A DNA stretch of 64,000 bases from Drosophila miranda (Eukaryota > Arthropoda > Insecta > Diptera > Drosophilidae). Under the pieces are notes generated by a model. The model had not been told where the DNA came from. It saw only the letters and a program-made list of their open reading frames with translations, and made no database searches. The translations under genes and the position numbers were made by a program. Location: positions 14,942,001 through 15,006,000 of the forward strand of contig NC_046675.1 of the NCBI RefSeq assembly GCF_003369915.1, in the 5' to 3' direction. Shown here in pieces: positions 47,901 through 61,997 of the stretch. The stretch's first letter is position 1. The number at the start of each line of letters is the position of its first letter.

Positions 47901-50900
47901 GAGCCCAGCATGGTCCCCTCCGATGTGCGACCGCTGCTGGTTTTTGTCAACGTCAAGTCTGGTGGTTGCCAGGGCCTGGAGCTGATCTCGAGCTTCAGGA
48001 AGCTGCTGAATCCCTATCAGGTTTTCGATCTGGACAATGGAGGTCCTCTGCCAGGGTAAATCCAAGCCAACAGCTCCAGCCATTCGCCACAGATTGTAAC
48101 CTATGTGCCTCCGTCTTTCAGTTTGTATGTTTTTCGCCAAATAACCAACTACAAGATCCTGGTTTGTGGCGGTGACGGCACCATTGGATGGGTGCTGCAG
48201 TGTCTGGACAATGTTGGCCAGGACTCGGAATGCTCTAGCCCACCGTGCGCCATTGTTCCACTCGGAACGGGTAAGCACAAAAGATTCTGTCATCTTTCAA
48301 AAACATTTACTTAGCCTTGTCGTTTAGGTAATGATTTGGCTCGGGTCCTGTGCTGGGGCTCTGGCTATACCGGCGGCGAAGATCCGCTGAATTTGCTGCG
48401 GGATGTGATCGAGGCCGAGGAGATACGGCTGGATCGCTGGACCGTTGTCTTCCATCCGGAGGACAAGCCCGAAGAGCCGGCCATGAAGGCGCCGTCCCAA
48501 ACAACCGGTAAGAAGAAGAAGGCACACCAAGCACATCTATCGCAATCGCAATCGCAACAAACCAATCAGCATCATCAATTACCGGCTCTGACATCGAGTG
48601 ATATATCAGGTCATTTGGTGCTTACAAAACAATCCGTTCGTTCGTTCGTTGTTTAATCTACAGACTAAAATCTATACCCCCGAAAACCCATCCAACAAAA
48701 CCACCAACCCAACCACATTGATGTCTATAGTGTCTTAACCCAAACTACTGATCGAACTCATCCGACCCAAAAACCACTCTCCAAGCAAGCCCCAAACCCA
48801 AACACCCCAAATCACGAATCCAAATAAAACCCAACCAATTCCTTCCCAGCGTTCGTTGTAATTACATCTGTGCTTCATCATAAGATATTCCGGCTGTAAC
48901 ATATGTACATATGTTTTAGCCTGCAAAACCCACATCACCAAAAACAACCAAGCCCACCTTTCAGATACACCAAATGTTTCGTAGATGTTTGGTATCTGAT
49001 GATGATTAATGCTGTTTAGTTTCGATGTGTACAGCCGATCTGCATGCCCGAAACACTAGATCTCTATTATATTTTCCCCAGAAGGTAAAGTATTTCATTA
49101 AGAAAGTACAGAATTCCCAAGAGGATCAAGGATTTGGTGGGTAATTTATTCAGTATACCCCCACAGACTTATGGATATATTCATCTCGATGTTGTGTCTA
49201 TTGTATGTTCGGTGTCATGTGTCTATGTGTCTATGAGAACTGCCTTATGGCCGCCAATTAACGCATTCTTCTCCATTCCTATGTGTCCTCCCTCATGCAG
49301 GTGGCGCACAAAATGAGGACAACTCACAGATCTTTGTGATGAACAACTACTTTGGCATTGGAATCGATGCCGATCTGTGCCTGGACTTCCACAATGCTCG
49401 AGAGGAGAATCCGAATCAATTCAACTCGCGGCTCCGCAACAAGGGCTACTACGTCAAGATGGGTCTCCGAAAGATCGTCGGACGCAAAGCGGTCAAGGAT
49501 CTGCACAAGGAGCTGCGCCTAGAGGTCGACGGCAAGGTCGTGGAACTGCCGCCAGTTGATGGCATCATCATTTTGAATATATTGAGGTATGTCGATCATT
49601 CTTTTTCGTTTTAAATGTTTCCAAACCCTTGCTAACTCTTTGACCTTTTAGCTGGGGCAGCGGCGCCAATCCCTGGGGTCCCGACAAGGATGATCAATTC
49701 TCCACCCCGAACCACTATGATGGAATGCTGGAGGTGGTCGGAGTCACTGGCGTTGTCCATTTGGGCCAGATCCAGTCGGGCATTCGCACGGCCATGCGCA
49801 TAGCTCAGGTTGGGACTCTACTTACTTTTAATGAAAACCATGTATTCTAAAGGGTATTCTATCGCCTTTAGGGTGGCCATATTAAAATACACCTGAACAC
49901 GGACATGCCCGTTCAGGTTGATGGCGAGCCCTGGATCCAGAGTCCCGGCGATGTTGTGGTCCTCAAGTCGGCTCTCAAGGTATGTTTTCTTCTTGTTCTC
50001 GTTGCCTTGCATGTCCTCCAGCCTTTGTTCCTTTGTTCCAATTCTATGGCATGCCTGCTTCTTAAGATTTACCACCTTTTCTGTTGTGTACATACACTCG
50101 TACATATATATTTTTTGATTCATACATACTATACTCAGATCAGAGCCAGATCTTTATTGGTATTACTCATACATTTCCACTGCCACATTTTTGTGTTCCC
50201 CCTCCACACACAATTTATCTGCATTTGAGTGTTACACCGTATAGAAAAGAAAAAGTATGAGCATACGTGACAGTTCAAATTAGAGACTATCTATATAGGT
50301 ACAGCTTATGAAAATATAGGAAAAGCCCCGCTTTAAACAATTTAAAGTTAAGAAATCGAATAAAAATTATAGACAAGATGACAATCAGACCCACCCAGGC
50401 AAAATCAGGGTATTTCCCTCTAAAAATTATGAAATATTATCGCAATTTATCCAAATTTCAATTTAATATTGATGATTTTCGAAAGCAGGCAAAATTTAAT
50501 AGTTTTCGATAGTGAAAATACTTTATAAAGAATCGGTTTAATTAATATTGATTATTTTCGATAAAATAATTCATTATATAGTTATCGTGATTATCTATAG
50601 TTAAATAACAGTATATTTTCCGTTTTTTCATTAATGATCGTTATTCATTTCAACGAATTTTTGTTTTTGCTTAAATAAAGTCCAAAATCCGCATTTGATA
50701 GTCCTGGCTGAAACGATTTCCGATTAATCGATAGCTATACGTTATTTGGGCTATTCGTTGACAGATCTTAATTTTAAAACTCCTAAAACTGAATGATCGT
50801 TCGATTAAGCTTTGATTAAGTGAAGATATAGTGCTGAGGCGCTTTATAAATTATAAAGATGAAACCAAACCGAATTCCATTGATTTAGAAGTACTTTATT

Positions 50901-51568
50901 CTGTGTGTGTGTGTTTGATATGCGTGTTCCTGTATGTTTCCACATGTATTTTGTCCCTTTGGTCCCGCCCGATCTTTGTTGTAATTAAATAGAGCACATC
51001 CATGCCACTGCCCCGCCCAACCACCCTAAACCACACCCAAAAAAAAAACCATGTAAAATATAGCCGCATAACCGAGCAACGTTTTTTGTGCATCTTTCAT
51101 TTGTTGGATTGATTGTCGGAGATTGAAGAATAAGATGCTAAAGCTAAACTAACGAAAAATCAGAAAAAAACAAAAAACAAAAAATCAATATCTTTGTAGC
51201 ATTCTCTCTTTTAAATGTGTGTGTGTGTGTGTGCGTATGTGTATGTTGGTTTTGACCCATGTGTGTGTTTTATATGCTACATCCAGGCCACCATGCTGAA
51301 GAAAACGAAGAGTAAGCGCCGCCTCACGGAGCCGCATATCTCGCCAGCGGTCCTGAGTCTCTCTGTGGCACAGTCTCAGCAGGCGCAGGCACAACAGCAT
51401 CAGCAGCAGCAGCAATTGCAGCAACAGCAGCAACAGCAACTACTACAATTGCAACAGCAACAGCAGCAGCAGCAGCAAGCGCAGCAGCAGCAGCTGCCTG
51501 AGAACGGCGATAAGGAGGCGGCGGGGGCATCATCAATGGTGCTGCCCCCTAGCTTTGGCAGCACCTAG
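36000..51568 (+). CDS. Diacylglycerol kinase, theta type (C1-C1-C1-RA-kinase)
   Basis: Seventeen coding exons: 36000-36111, 42775-42854, 42937-43039, 43390-43496, 43556-43640, 43713-43913, 44499-46052, 46542-46868, 46935-47361, 47434-47755, 47826-48055, 48122-48270, 48328-48507, 49301-49586, 49652-49808, 49872-49979 and 51287-51568. Phases agree, giving 1569 residues. It phosphorylates diacylglycerol to phosphatidic acid and so ends DAG signalling. Three Cys/His-rich C1 domains come first ([35 protein letters not shown] with [14 protein letters not shown]). A 517-residue low-complexity acidic/Ser-rich exon follows. Next come Ras-association-like domains ([18 protein letters not shown]) and the catalytic part with [14 protein letters not shown]. 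The accessory domain ([20 protein letters not shown]) comes last. Three C1 domains plus RA is the theta architecture. The final exon encodes a polyglutamine-rich tail. An alternative last exon lies at 52761-52934. The start ATG directly precedes C1 and fits the leader. Confidence 0.95.
36112..42774. other. Intron 1 of the diacylglycerol kinase (6.7 kb)
   Basis: It splits the first C1 domain between its Cys-His clusters. I see no nested gene. Contents include an AT run near 37258-37272, a GAAGAA-type complement run near 40300-40320 and scattered TATG repeats. Large size suggests regulatory sequence or alternative 5' exons, but none can be defined from sequence alone. Confidence 0.7.
49980..51286. 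other. Penultimate intron of the diacylglycerol kinase
   Basis: It is AT-rich. From about 50440 to 50720 it carries repeated GATTATTTTCGAT/ATTAATATTGAT-like words, and GT repeats lie near 50900-50915 and 51216-51233. No coding exon is seen. Confidence 0.6.
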
Positions 51569-52760
51569 AGCTTGCCCTCCGCCTATGCCTCGGGCCTGAG
51601 ATATTGGTTTTCCTGTTTTTTCCCATAGTCACAGTAACGAAACGAGACGAAACTATAAGCGCAACAGTAAACTTAATTCACACAAAAAGCAACAGGAAAA
51701 CAGAGGCGTGTCGTTCATATTCATACCGAGCATCCTCTTGTAATCATTGTAATGTTTAGAACAAGAGCAAAACTCCAATTGCGAAAGCAAACTAAAACTT
51801 AATCTTCCATTCAAAGAGAATCAACAGAAACGTATAGCATTAACAAGAAACGAAAACAAATCAACTATGAGTAAATATACATACACCCAAAAGGTTGAAT
51901 ATACATAGCTGACAAGCGAAGGGATTGTAAATAATCAATTGGTGCCAAGATTTGAAAAACAGATAAACAGAGAGACCCTGGAGTGGCTGCCGTCGAAGCT
52001 CTATATGAGAACAATCCACCAAAACCCACAGTACACACCCACCCAACCACCCATCCACCACTCTGCACAAAGATGAACAGTGACCACCGCTTTTGAACTT
52101 GATTAGAAACTAAAAACACACAACACAACACCACACCACAGTATACAGCACACCACAGACCCCCCAAAGCGATTAGAAATTCTCTACAATTTTGTTTCAG
52201 TTGTCCATGCCTTTAATTATTTTCTATTGTTTCTAGGAGAAAATACAAAACAAATACAGAAAGAAGTAACATTTTTATGCAAATGCCATATCATATATTC
52301 TTTCTTGGTCTTGCAAGCATTTTTTTCAATCATAATACAATCAATAATATTGAATCACATGAAAGCCATTTAGTTTATTGAGTTGCATTTTGCCTGATTT
52401 CTCAACCAATTTTATTGCGATCTAGCTTTTGGAACAACTATAATTCTAGGATCGACACATGATTTCCGTTACGTTAACTCAATATATTTTCTTACTCTCT
52501 CTTTTCTCTCCAAAAATACAATACACTGTAACACACAACAACACCACCTACTTCTCTACTTACCTATATACGCTCTTCTTACTCGATCTATGCGCTCCGA
52601 TTTACACACGAAATATGTATTGTAATCCTAACTCTTAAATCAAATCAATGATAAAAACAAATCAATTTTTCTAAACGAATTGCATTCCAACATTCATGGA
52701 AATGTGATTGATGCAACACAAAAAACGATTCAAAAAAAATAAAAACTACCGTTAACGTAG

Positions 52761-52934
52761 GCCACGATGTTGAAAAAGAACAAGCTGAAAATGAAGCGCA
52801 GGAACACGGAACCCACCATGATCGTTGCCGGCTCGGCGACGCCCCAACTGTCGCTGGCCCTGCCGCCAAGCGTGGACGAGGTGGTCGATGGGGCCGTGGG
52901 CGATGGCGGAACGGGCAATAATACGGATTTCTGA
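52761..52934 (+). CDS. Alternative last exon of the diacylglycerol kinase
   Basis: After the acceptor GTTAACGTAG the frame reads ATMLKKNKLKMKRRNTEPTM and continues for 57 residues to TGA (…NNTDF). It starts with the same ATMLKK and a matching basic, T-E-P pattern as the last exon at 51287-51568 ([18 protein letters not shown]), in the same phase. The two are therefore duplicated, mutually exclusive terminal exons. This one lacks the polyglutamine and gives a 1533-residue protein ending in an acidic/Gly tail. The C-terminus is a short D-F end. Confidence 0.85.
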   Translation, partial: ATMLKKNKLKMKRRNTEPTMIVAGSATPQLSLALPPSVDEVVDGAVGDGGTGNNTDF

Positions 52935-55900
52935 ATATGGTATAGCGAGCGTCTGATTTAACGTGCTAATTCCAGCCAGCCAACCAAAAACCAGCCGCAC
53001 AAAATGCATCTTGAGCACCCCACCAACCGCCAAACAGCAGCAGAAGCAGAAGCAGGAGAACCCAGAACCCACCCAAAGAACCAGAACCAGGATCAGAAAA
53101 CAGCAACAGTCCATAGCCGGAGTCCAAGCTCAAACAAGAATCGAATCGAATCAAATCAAATCAAAAGCTGTAATCAAAATTACTTCTTACAACACTCTTA
53201 TACTCTACTACAACAAAACTCTACTCCATGTATAAAGAATCCCAAGTCATGCCAAAAGTTCAAAAGTTCAGCAGACCCGCAACCGCATTTCCTTCCGCAT
53301 TTCCGCATGTGTCTGAAAGAAGTACGTTAAATTCAAACAGCTCGAAGCACACACAACTGTACCTCATAGTGCAGCGACTCTACGAAAGTTAACCTATGAA
53401 ATAGATACAGTACAGTCCAGAACCAGTCAGAGTAACCAGTAACAAATCCGATATACAGATATGCAGATAGTATACAGATGTTAGGGAAGATAGAGGTTTT
53501 GTTCTAAAACTCAGCGCAATAGTCCTGAGAAGATGTATCAAATTCAAGTTCAATATTATGTTCCTTCTCGTTTTGTTCCTATGTAAGAAACAGCAGAAAC
53601 AGATTAGTGATACCGTTAAACAGAGAAAACCGCAAGCCGTGAGAAGAAAGATGATGGATGATAAAGGAAGAAGAATCATGCATGCATGATCATTGAAGGA
53701 TATGAAGAATATGAAGAACCAGGGAAAATGTAATGAAAAACCAAAAAGAAACAAAACAAAAAGTACAAAATTGTTGAAAATTGTTTGTTATAACTAAATG
53801 AAACTGAAAAAAACCAAAGAGAAAAGAGGAAAGTAAAAAGAAAAGAAAAGAAAAACCACCAAATATTGACAAGAAAAAACAAAAACCAATTAGGTAAATG
53901 AATATTGTTCCATGTGGCAAAGATCCTTCGGGATTTTGCATGGATACAAAGAAGAAGCAAAAAATAATCACCGGACTAGAAAAAGACACACGTTCAGCAG
54001 ATGCGAGAAAATTTATACGAAACTTTTGATTTCTGTATCCGATTCGCTTTTCGAATTCGCTTACGAGAGAGGAAAAAGCTGCAAATTGCATAGTTTGTTA
54101 AACTACTAATTGGGACGCAACCATTGGAAAAATTGGATACTACGGCATAGTGCATAGCACATGTCATGATTGGAACACAAACACAAAAAACGCATAGGTC
54201 ATATATGATGCTTAATGCAAATTCTGTCTGGATTGTGCAATTGGTATAAATTTTCTCCGGTGCTGTGCGTCAACTAAAACTAAAAAAAAAACATAACACA
54301 CAAAAAAATTAAAGAAATCGAATGCATTTTCAAGCTTATTGAAATGGCGTCATGCCCGCGCAAAAACTGACAGGCAGAGATGGATCTTTCTGTCAGTTCA
54401 GTCTGATTTTTGTCTGTCTGTCAGTCGGCTGGGCGGCGCGTTAGTATTTCACTTGCATTTGTCTCAAAAAGTAAAAAAAAAAAACTTTTTGGATGTCGAA
54501 GAAAACAAAAAAGAACGAGAAGCTAGGTAGCGAAAGAAGATGGAAGGAAGAATGACAGAAGAATGGATAGAATGGAAAGATGGAAGTCCGAAAACTACAA
54601 TTTCAACTTTAAAACGCTTATAAAGAAAACAATTTTTGAGAAATTTATATACTAATTTTTACGTTTACGTCTCGTACATACATATGTATGTTTGTACAAG
54701 AAAACAAGAAGACCCCCATCGCGTAGGGATGGGTCGAGTGCGCGGTCTCCGCCCAAGCGGGTATTCGGGCGCGCACTCGACTCATCCCTACCACACCACA
54801 CGAGTGGGGGGCCGTTGGGTGCATGAATATCCGGTTCCGTTTTGTTGAATACCGGAAGAATAACGGCGGAGTGCACTTGGCGTCCCCCGACCAAAGACCA
54901 CAGTTACACGCCACACAACCATAAGAATACTGAGTTTTTCGAGAAGCGTCTCACCGTCACACGCACCGTTATGACAGCACGGAAATCGCATAACAGTGAA
55001 CATCAAAATTCCAATGCGGCATACCGATATCCAGACCACGCTGCGGACTGGCCCTGGAGATCGGGATGCACACCCAAAATTCGACCTATCACCAGACACT
55101 CGTTTTGCGTTCGACAAATCACCTTTGACCGGCTGCGATTAAGGGGCTCAGTGCTTGGGGTTAATCAGAAGACACACACCGATTTCCGTACACTCTCCGA
55201 GCGGGGGCCACGCCGCGGCTTGCCCCAGCAGTGGGCCGTGCAATGGATTGACTAAAATGCGCCCTACGCCAGCGCAGTTTAATTATTATTTTGTCTTAAT
55301 TTCACATTACGAATTCGGACACTCCTCTACTATTCAGCCGATATTGCACGACCCTATGCGCCGTAGGCGCCGCGACGTGCGTCCCCGTCAATTATTCAAG
55401 GTTCGGGCTCATCTTGAATCGACTTGGATCGATTAGCCCCCGGCATTTTGAATCGCAGCCCGCAGGAGATTTGATATTTTGCCTCATTTCGCACAAGGAA
55501 ACACAGCAACAAGAACACACAAACCAATACACAACTTTCAGTTATGTTATTACACGAACAACACAAAATATTATGTTTTTAAATATATTTCAAATAAAAA
55601 AAACAAAAAATACAGAAAAAACAAAAGTCTAGGCTAAGTTTAAGAGAAATTACTATAATATGCTATTCAAAGAAATCCAAAACTCTACAAACCACACAAA
55701 ACAAAAAACAAGAAAATACCAAAAACAACAACTAAAAATACTAATTATAGTGCATACATTGATGTAGTGTTAGAATTAAGAAGAAGAAAAAACAAAAACA
55801 AAAAGATTATATTTCAAAGAGAACCCAATATTTGAAGAGAGCCGCCAAGAAAAGAAGTGAAGTAAAGAATTTGTTCATGGATGCCAGAAAACCAAAGACC

Positions 55901-57244
55901 TAAGCAGAGCGCCGATACATATATACATACAGATACCATATATACGAGTAACAAGAAAATACCATAAATGTACAAGTAAACTATTTTTCTCTATATCAAT
56001 CTTCCACTCCACCATTTTTGCTCCACATTAAGAAACAACAAACTCGATGCAAGCAAAGATTTAAAGGAAGGGAGATGATTAGCAGGAGCGAGAGCTCCAG
56101 AAGTGCAACAGAAGAATCCTGATAAAATTGTTAATTGAATTGTAACAGACTACGCAAGCAAATACGGAATTTGAAGTAAAATGTACAATAGCGTCGCTTT
56201 AAAGTCTATAAGAAATCCAAAGAAACCCCAAAATTCCGTTTGCCATTACGACAGATTCTTTAGAGACATCAACAAACAACAAAACACAACACACACGAAC
56301 GGAAAATAACTGCAAAATAAATGTAACTGAAATAACAAAATTGTATTAATTTATTCAACAATATTGTGGGATGGGCGGAAATACTGGTAAGTATTCAACG
56401 AAATTCAAGTACATAATATACATATATGTTAGGTAGTAATTATTCTGGGGAAATTTAGTTTTTGTTTGATATAGTATCACCGGTGAATCGTTCGAATCTG
56501 CGCTCTTATAAAGGTAGTTCTCCAGCTAGAATAATTTTAATGTTTTTCAGATTTAATATATTTAATATTAATACACACTCCGGCATCGCTTCAAACTAGT
56601 CGAAAGTTCAGTTTTTATGTATATATCTCTTTGATTAGAGTATTCAAATTGCATTTTTCGAAATATCTTTGTATATTATATTCCCAATTAATCACACAAA
56701 GCATCACTAAATCAATATATGTATATGTACAGTGTTCAGCTTAATGATCGACGGTACATACACAGAATCCCCGAAAGAACACTTCACATATCTATTAATA
56801 TCACTCACTTTATTTCGCTATATATGTACATATAGTCGTACATAAAAAAGTTTGTAACCTCTTTGATGAATCATTCCAAGCTTCGCGGTGGAAAAGATGA
56901 CTGCAACCAAAATAATTTAATTCTGCGTGATTCTCACTTGTGGAATAAACATGTCGTAAATATTAATCAATTTATTTGGCTATATGTATAACATGGAATA
57001 TTCGATTAAATTCATACATATATACAATACATATCACGTAAGAAGCTTAAATAATAGATTTCGTATCTCTAATTAGTACTGGACACAACGCTAACTACAT
57101 GCAAATCGGAGTATAGTAGGTGTGCCGTTGCTTGGTTTCAACCTCTATGATAAGAACGAGGACTAAGTGACATACTATGATTATAACGCACATGATGAGT
57201 AATACGTAGAGAATCACAAACTGCTGCGTCGTTTCCAATGCCAA
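52935..57244. other. Kinase 3' UTR and intergenic DNA, with a GC-rich block
   Basis: Most of this is A-rich, consistent with long 3' UTRs; AATAAA occurs near 55592 and 56316. A sharply different GC-rich block occupies about 54690-55440 and starts with a long hairpin (listed separately). It holds 137- and 93-codon plus-strand frames (54842-55255, 55155-55436) that match nothing I recognise. Near 56.4-57.2 kb AT-rich DNA probably includes the 3' UTR of the minus-strand TMEM179-like gene. Confidence 0.5.
54724..54790. repeat. Long GC-rich inverted repeat (hairpin)
   Basis: TAGGGATGGGTCGAGTGCGC(G) at 54724-54744 pairs with 54770-54790 in 20 of 21 positions; the exception is a G/A difference that leaves a G-T wobble on one strand. 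The 25-base loop itself contains CCGC-CCAA-GCGG. Such a stem could be a small-RNA precursor, a structured terminus of a mobile element, or part of a replication or transcription stop. Confidence 0.75.
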
Positions 57245-58137
57245 CTATTTGTTGTTATCCGAATCAGAAGAGGCGTTCGAGACAATGGGAGGTGTGGATC
57301 GTCCATCGAATTGTTGCTGATTGACCAGGCGCTGTCGCTCCAGGTACATGGAAACCTTGATGTTGCGCACCTGATGGTTGTCGATGAGCTTCAGCAAGGC
57401 GATGACGCCAATGCCCACACATATGGCAAATGAGCCCCAGGCTCCAAACTACAAAAGACAAAGACAATTTATAGGGAGCTCATAAGAATAAGTATCAGCT
57501 GTCACCTGTGTTGTGCCCATTTCAATGTAGAAACCCGAAGTATTAATCTTCTCTGTATCGCCGCGGATAATGTTTTGGCCAGCTGAGATCTCGCAGGATG
57601 GGAAGCGTTCAGTCATGCCATCGCACCAGACAATGAAGCCCAGTGTAATAAATATGGCAGATAGAATGGACATGGCCAGCATCCAAATACCCAAAACGAC
57701 GTCAATGAACAGTGCAATAAACGAAGCCTCCTCCTTCATGCGTGCATATCTGATTGACAAATAATGAATCAGATTAGGGAGTTTTCCGCAGAAGTTGGAA
57801 AAGTAGTGTAGTAGGTACATACCGATATATCTGCACCACTGATATGATGAGCAGGAAGAACCCAGTAATCAGTGGGAAGTTGCAGAATCCATTTGATGCC
57901 CAATTTACATCGAACATGCCGTCCTCCTCGCGCCATTTTCCCGTCGTGAAAAGGAGACAGTGTCCACTAGGAGCGACAAAAGGAGATTGTTAATAATTTA
58001 TATGGAATATACTGCGCATTTTCGTACCAGAATTGATCGAGATTTATAAACAGCGGCACCACAATGCACAGCGACAGTATGAACAAGATTACATGGCCAG
58101 CGATCTGACTGAGCAGAAGAACATTTGCTAAGGCCAT
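57245..58137 (-). CDS. TMEM179-like four-pass membrane protein
   Basis: Four coding exons (58028-58137, 57823-57966, 57506-57749, 57245-57448) with matching phases give 233 residues, the usual size of TMEM179 proteins. Features shared with that family from memory are the N-terminal MALANVLLLSQ and a first membrane segment. A HCLLFTTGKW motif follows. After a central pair of hydrophobic segments comes GFIVWCDGMTERFPSCE, and a last membrane segment (FGAWGSFAICVGIGVIALL) leads to a hydrophilic tail. Four hydrophobic segments are visible. No enzymatic motif is present and the function is not established. The gene converges with the kinase. Confidence 0.8.
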
Positions 58138-60540
<2,403 letters not shown>

Positions 60541-61997
60541 CAATTAAACAGGCCGGCGGCGAGGCAATGATCCTGGCTGAGGGCGGGCGTGGTGATTGTT
60601 GTGCTCCTGTTGCTGCTGGCCTTCGAGTTGAGTCAGGGCATTGGAGTGCCGCTCACCCTGCAGCTGGGCGGCCGCTCGCTTGTTCCGAGTTCTTAGCTCT
60701 TTATTTCGATAAAAAAAAAAACTTTTATCCCACACACAAAAGATTTCAAGTAGCTTCTACTTTGTCGCCTTTTTCTTACATATACAATTAAATGCTTTAT
60801 ATACTTAACAGTCGCCCCCACGAGCGGCGCGGATCCATTAGAAAGTTTGAAAGTAAAATTCAATGTTTGGCATATTCTCGTATTATTTAAGTTCTTTGTA
60901 ATCGGATTTCGTTAACGTTCGCGTTCTTTAATGTTGTCGCCCCGCCTGCGGCCTCTGCTTCTCTTGGTTTCCTCCTTCAAATCAGAAACAAACACACACA
61001 ACAAATATATACATATATATATATATATATATTGGGATATATATTACCCGAATACCGAATGAATACAAAACGCAGATAATATGTAATTCAAGTAAAACCA
61101 AACGTTCAGCAATTATATTAATAGATTTAAAAACTAAAACAAATTACCTTACTAATCTAATTCTATGCGCAATAAATAAAGAATCGACCCCTTCAGAGTC
61201 GTGCAAGACACTGCGATATACTCATATGGAGTACTATCTGTACTATCTATCCAGGTATCCAGAGGGAGGATCTATCAAAAGGAAAAATGCAAATTGGGCA
61301 TTACATGTATTTATTGTTCGGTTATGTTTTACACGATGTGTTGTACTTCTAAAACTATTCAATACAATCGATATATATGTTGATACTCTATATAGTACGG
61401 CTATAGGGCTTTACGTATAGATATAAACTCAACATTTATGTTGGTAAGTAATCTGCCTCTTGAGGGGTAGGTATTAGGTGAATGCTAATCAAACGCTGCG
61501 CTACGCAGCAAGGCTAATCGAGTGGTCTAACTAAACTAGTAACAGAGCAAGCTAAACTATATATGTATGTTGCTAAAGCGTTGAGCAAATGCTCCAAAAA
61601 GTACAGTGGTATATGGTCTACGTTCTCGTTTGTGTAAATATATGTGTGTATTTGCATATTGATTGCAATAAAGTACCGGGTCTCTCTTGATTCGATTCCC
61701 TTCAACTGGCTAATGGCAGAACATGCAGCATAATGATTTTACATTTAATATGCATTACTGTATCGAAACAAAATCGTATTCCATCGCAGTGTATCGTGGC
61801 ATTGTATATCTACATAGCTTTCAGTATCTCTTTGTATATGGCAGTCACAAAGCAATTTTGTTATCAATGTCCGAGCGGAAAAAGCATACTAAATTTGAAT
61901 AGTTAAGCAACAAAATTTAAATATTGGATCGTGTGCTTCTTTCTCGATTGCTCGATCAGTCTCAGTGCTTGCATAGAAACTGCTCCAAGCACTGGCA
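60541..61997. other. Convergent intergenic region, CG5902 to CG13604
   Basis: It contains the two 3' UTRs. An (AT)n run lies at about 61005-61031, and polyadenylation-type words occur on both strands. No coding frame is supported. Confidence 0.6.

Noticed and set aside
54842..55255. A 137-codon plus-strand frame in the GC-rich block as a real gene
   Set aside because: No start context, domain or splice support; kept only as part of the unexplained block.
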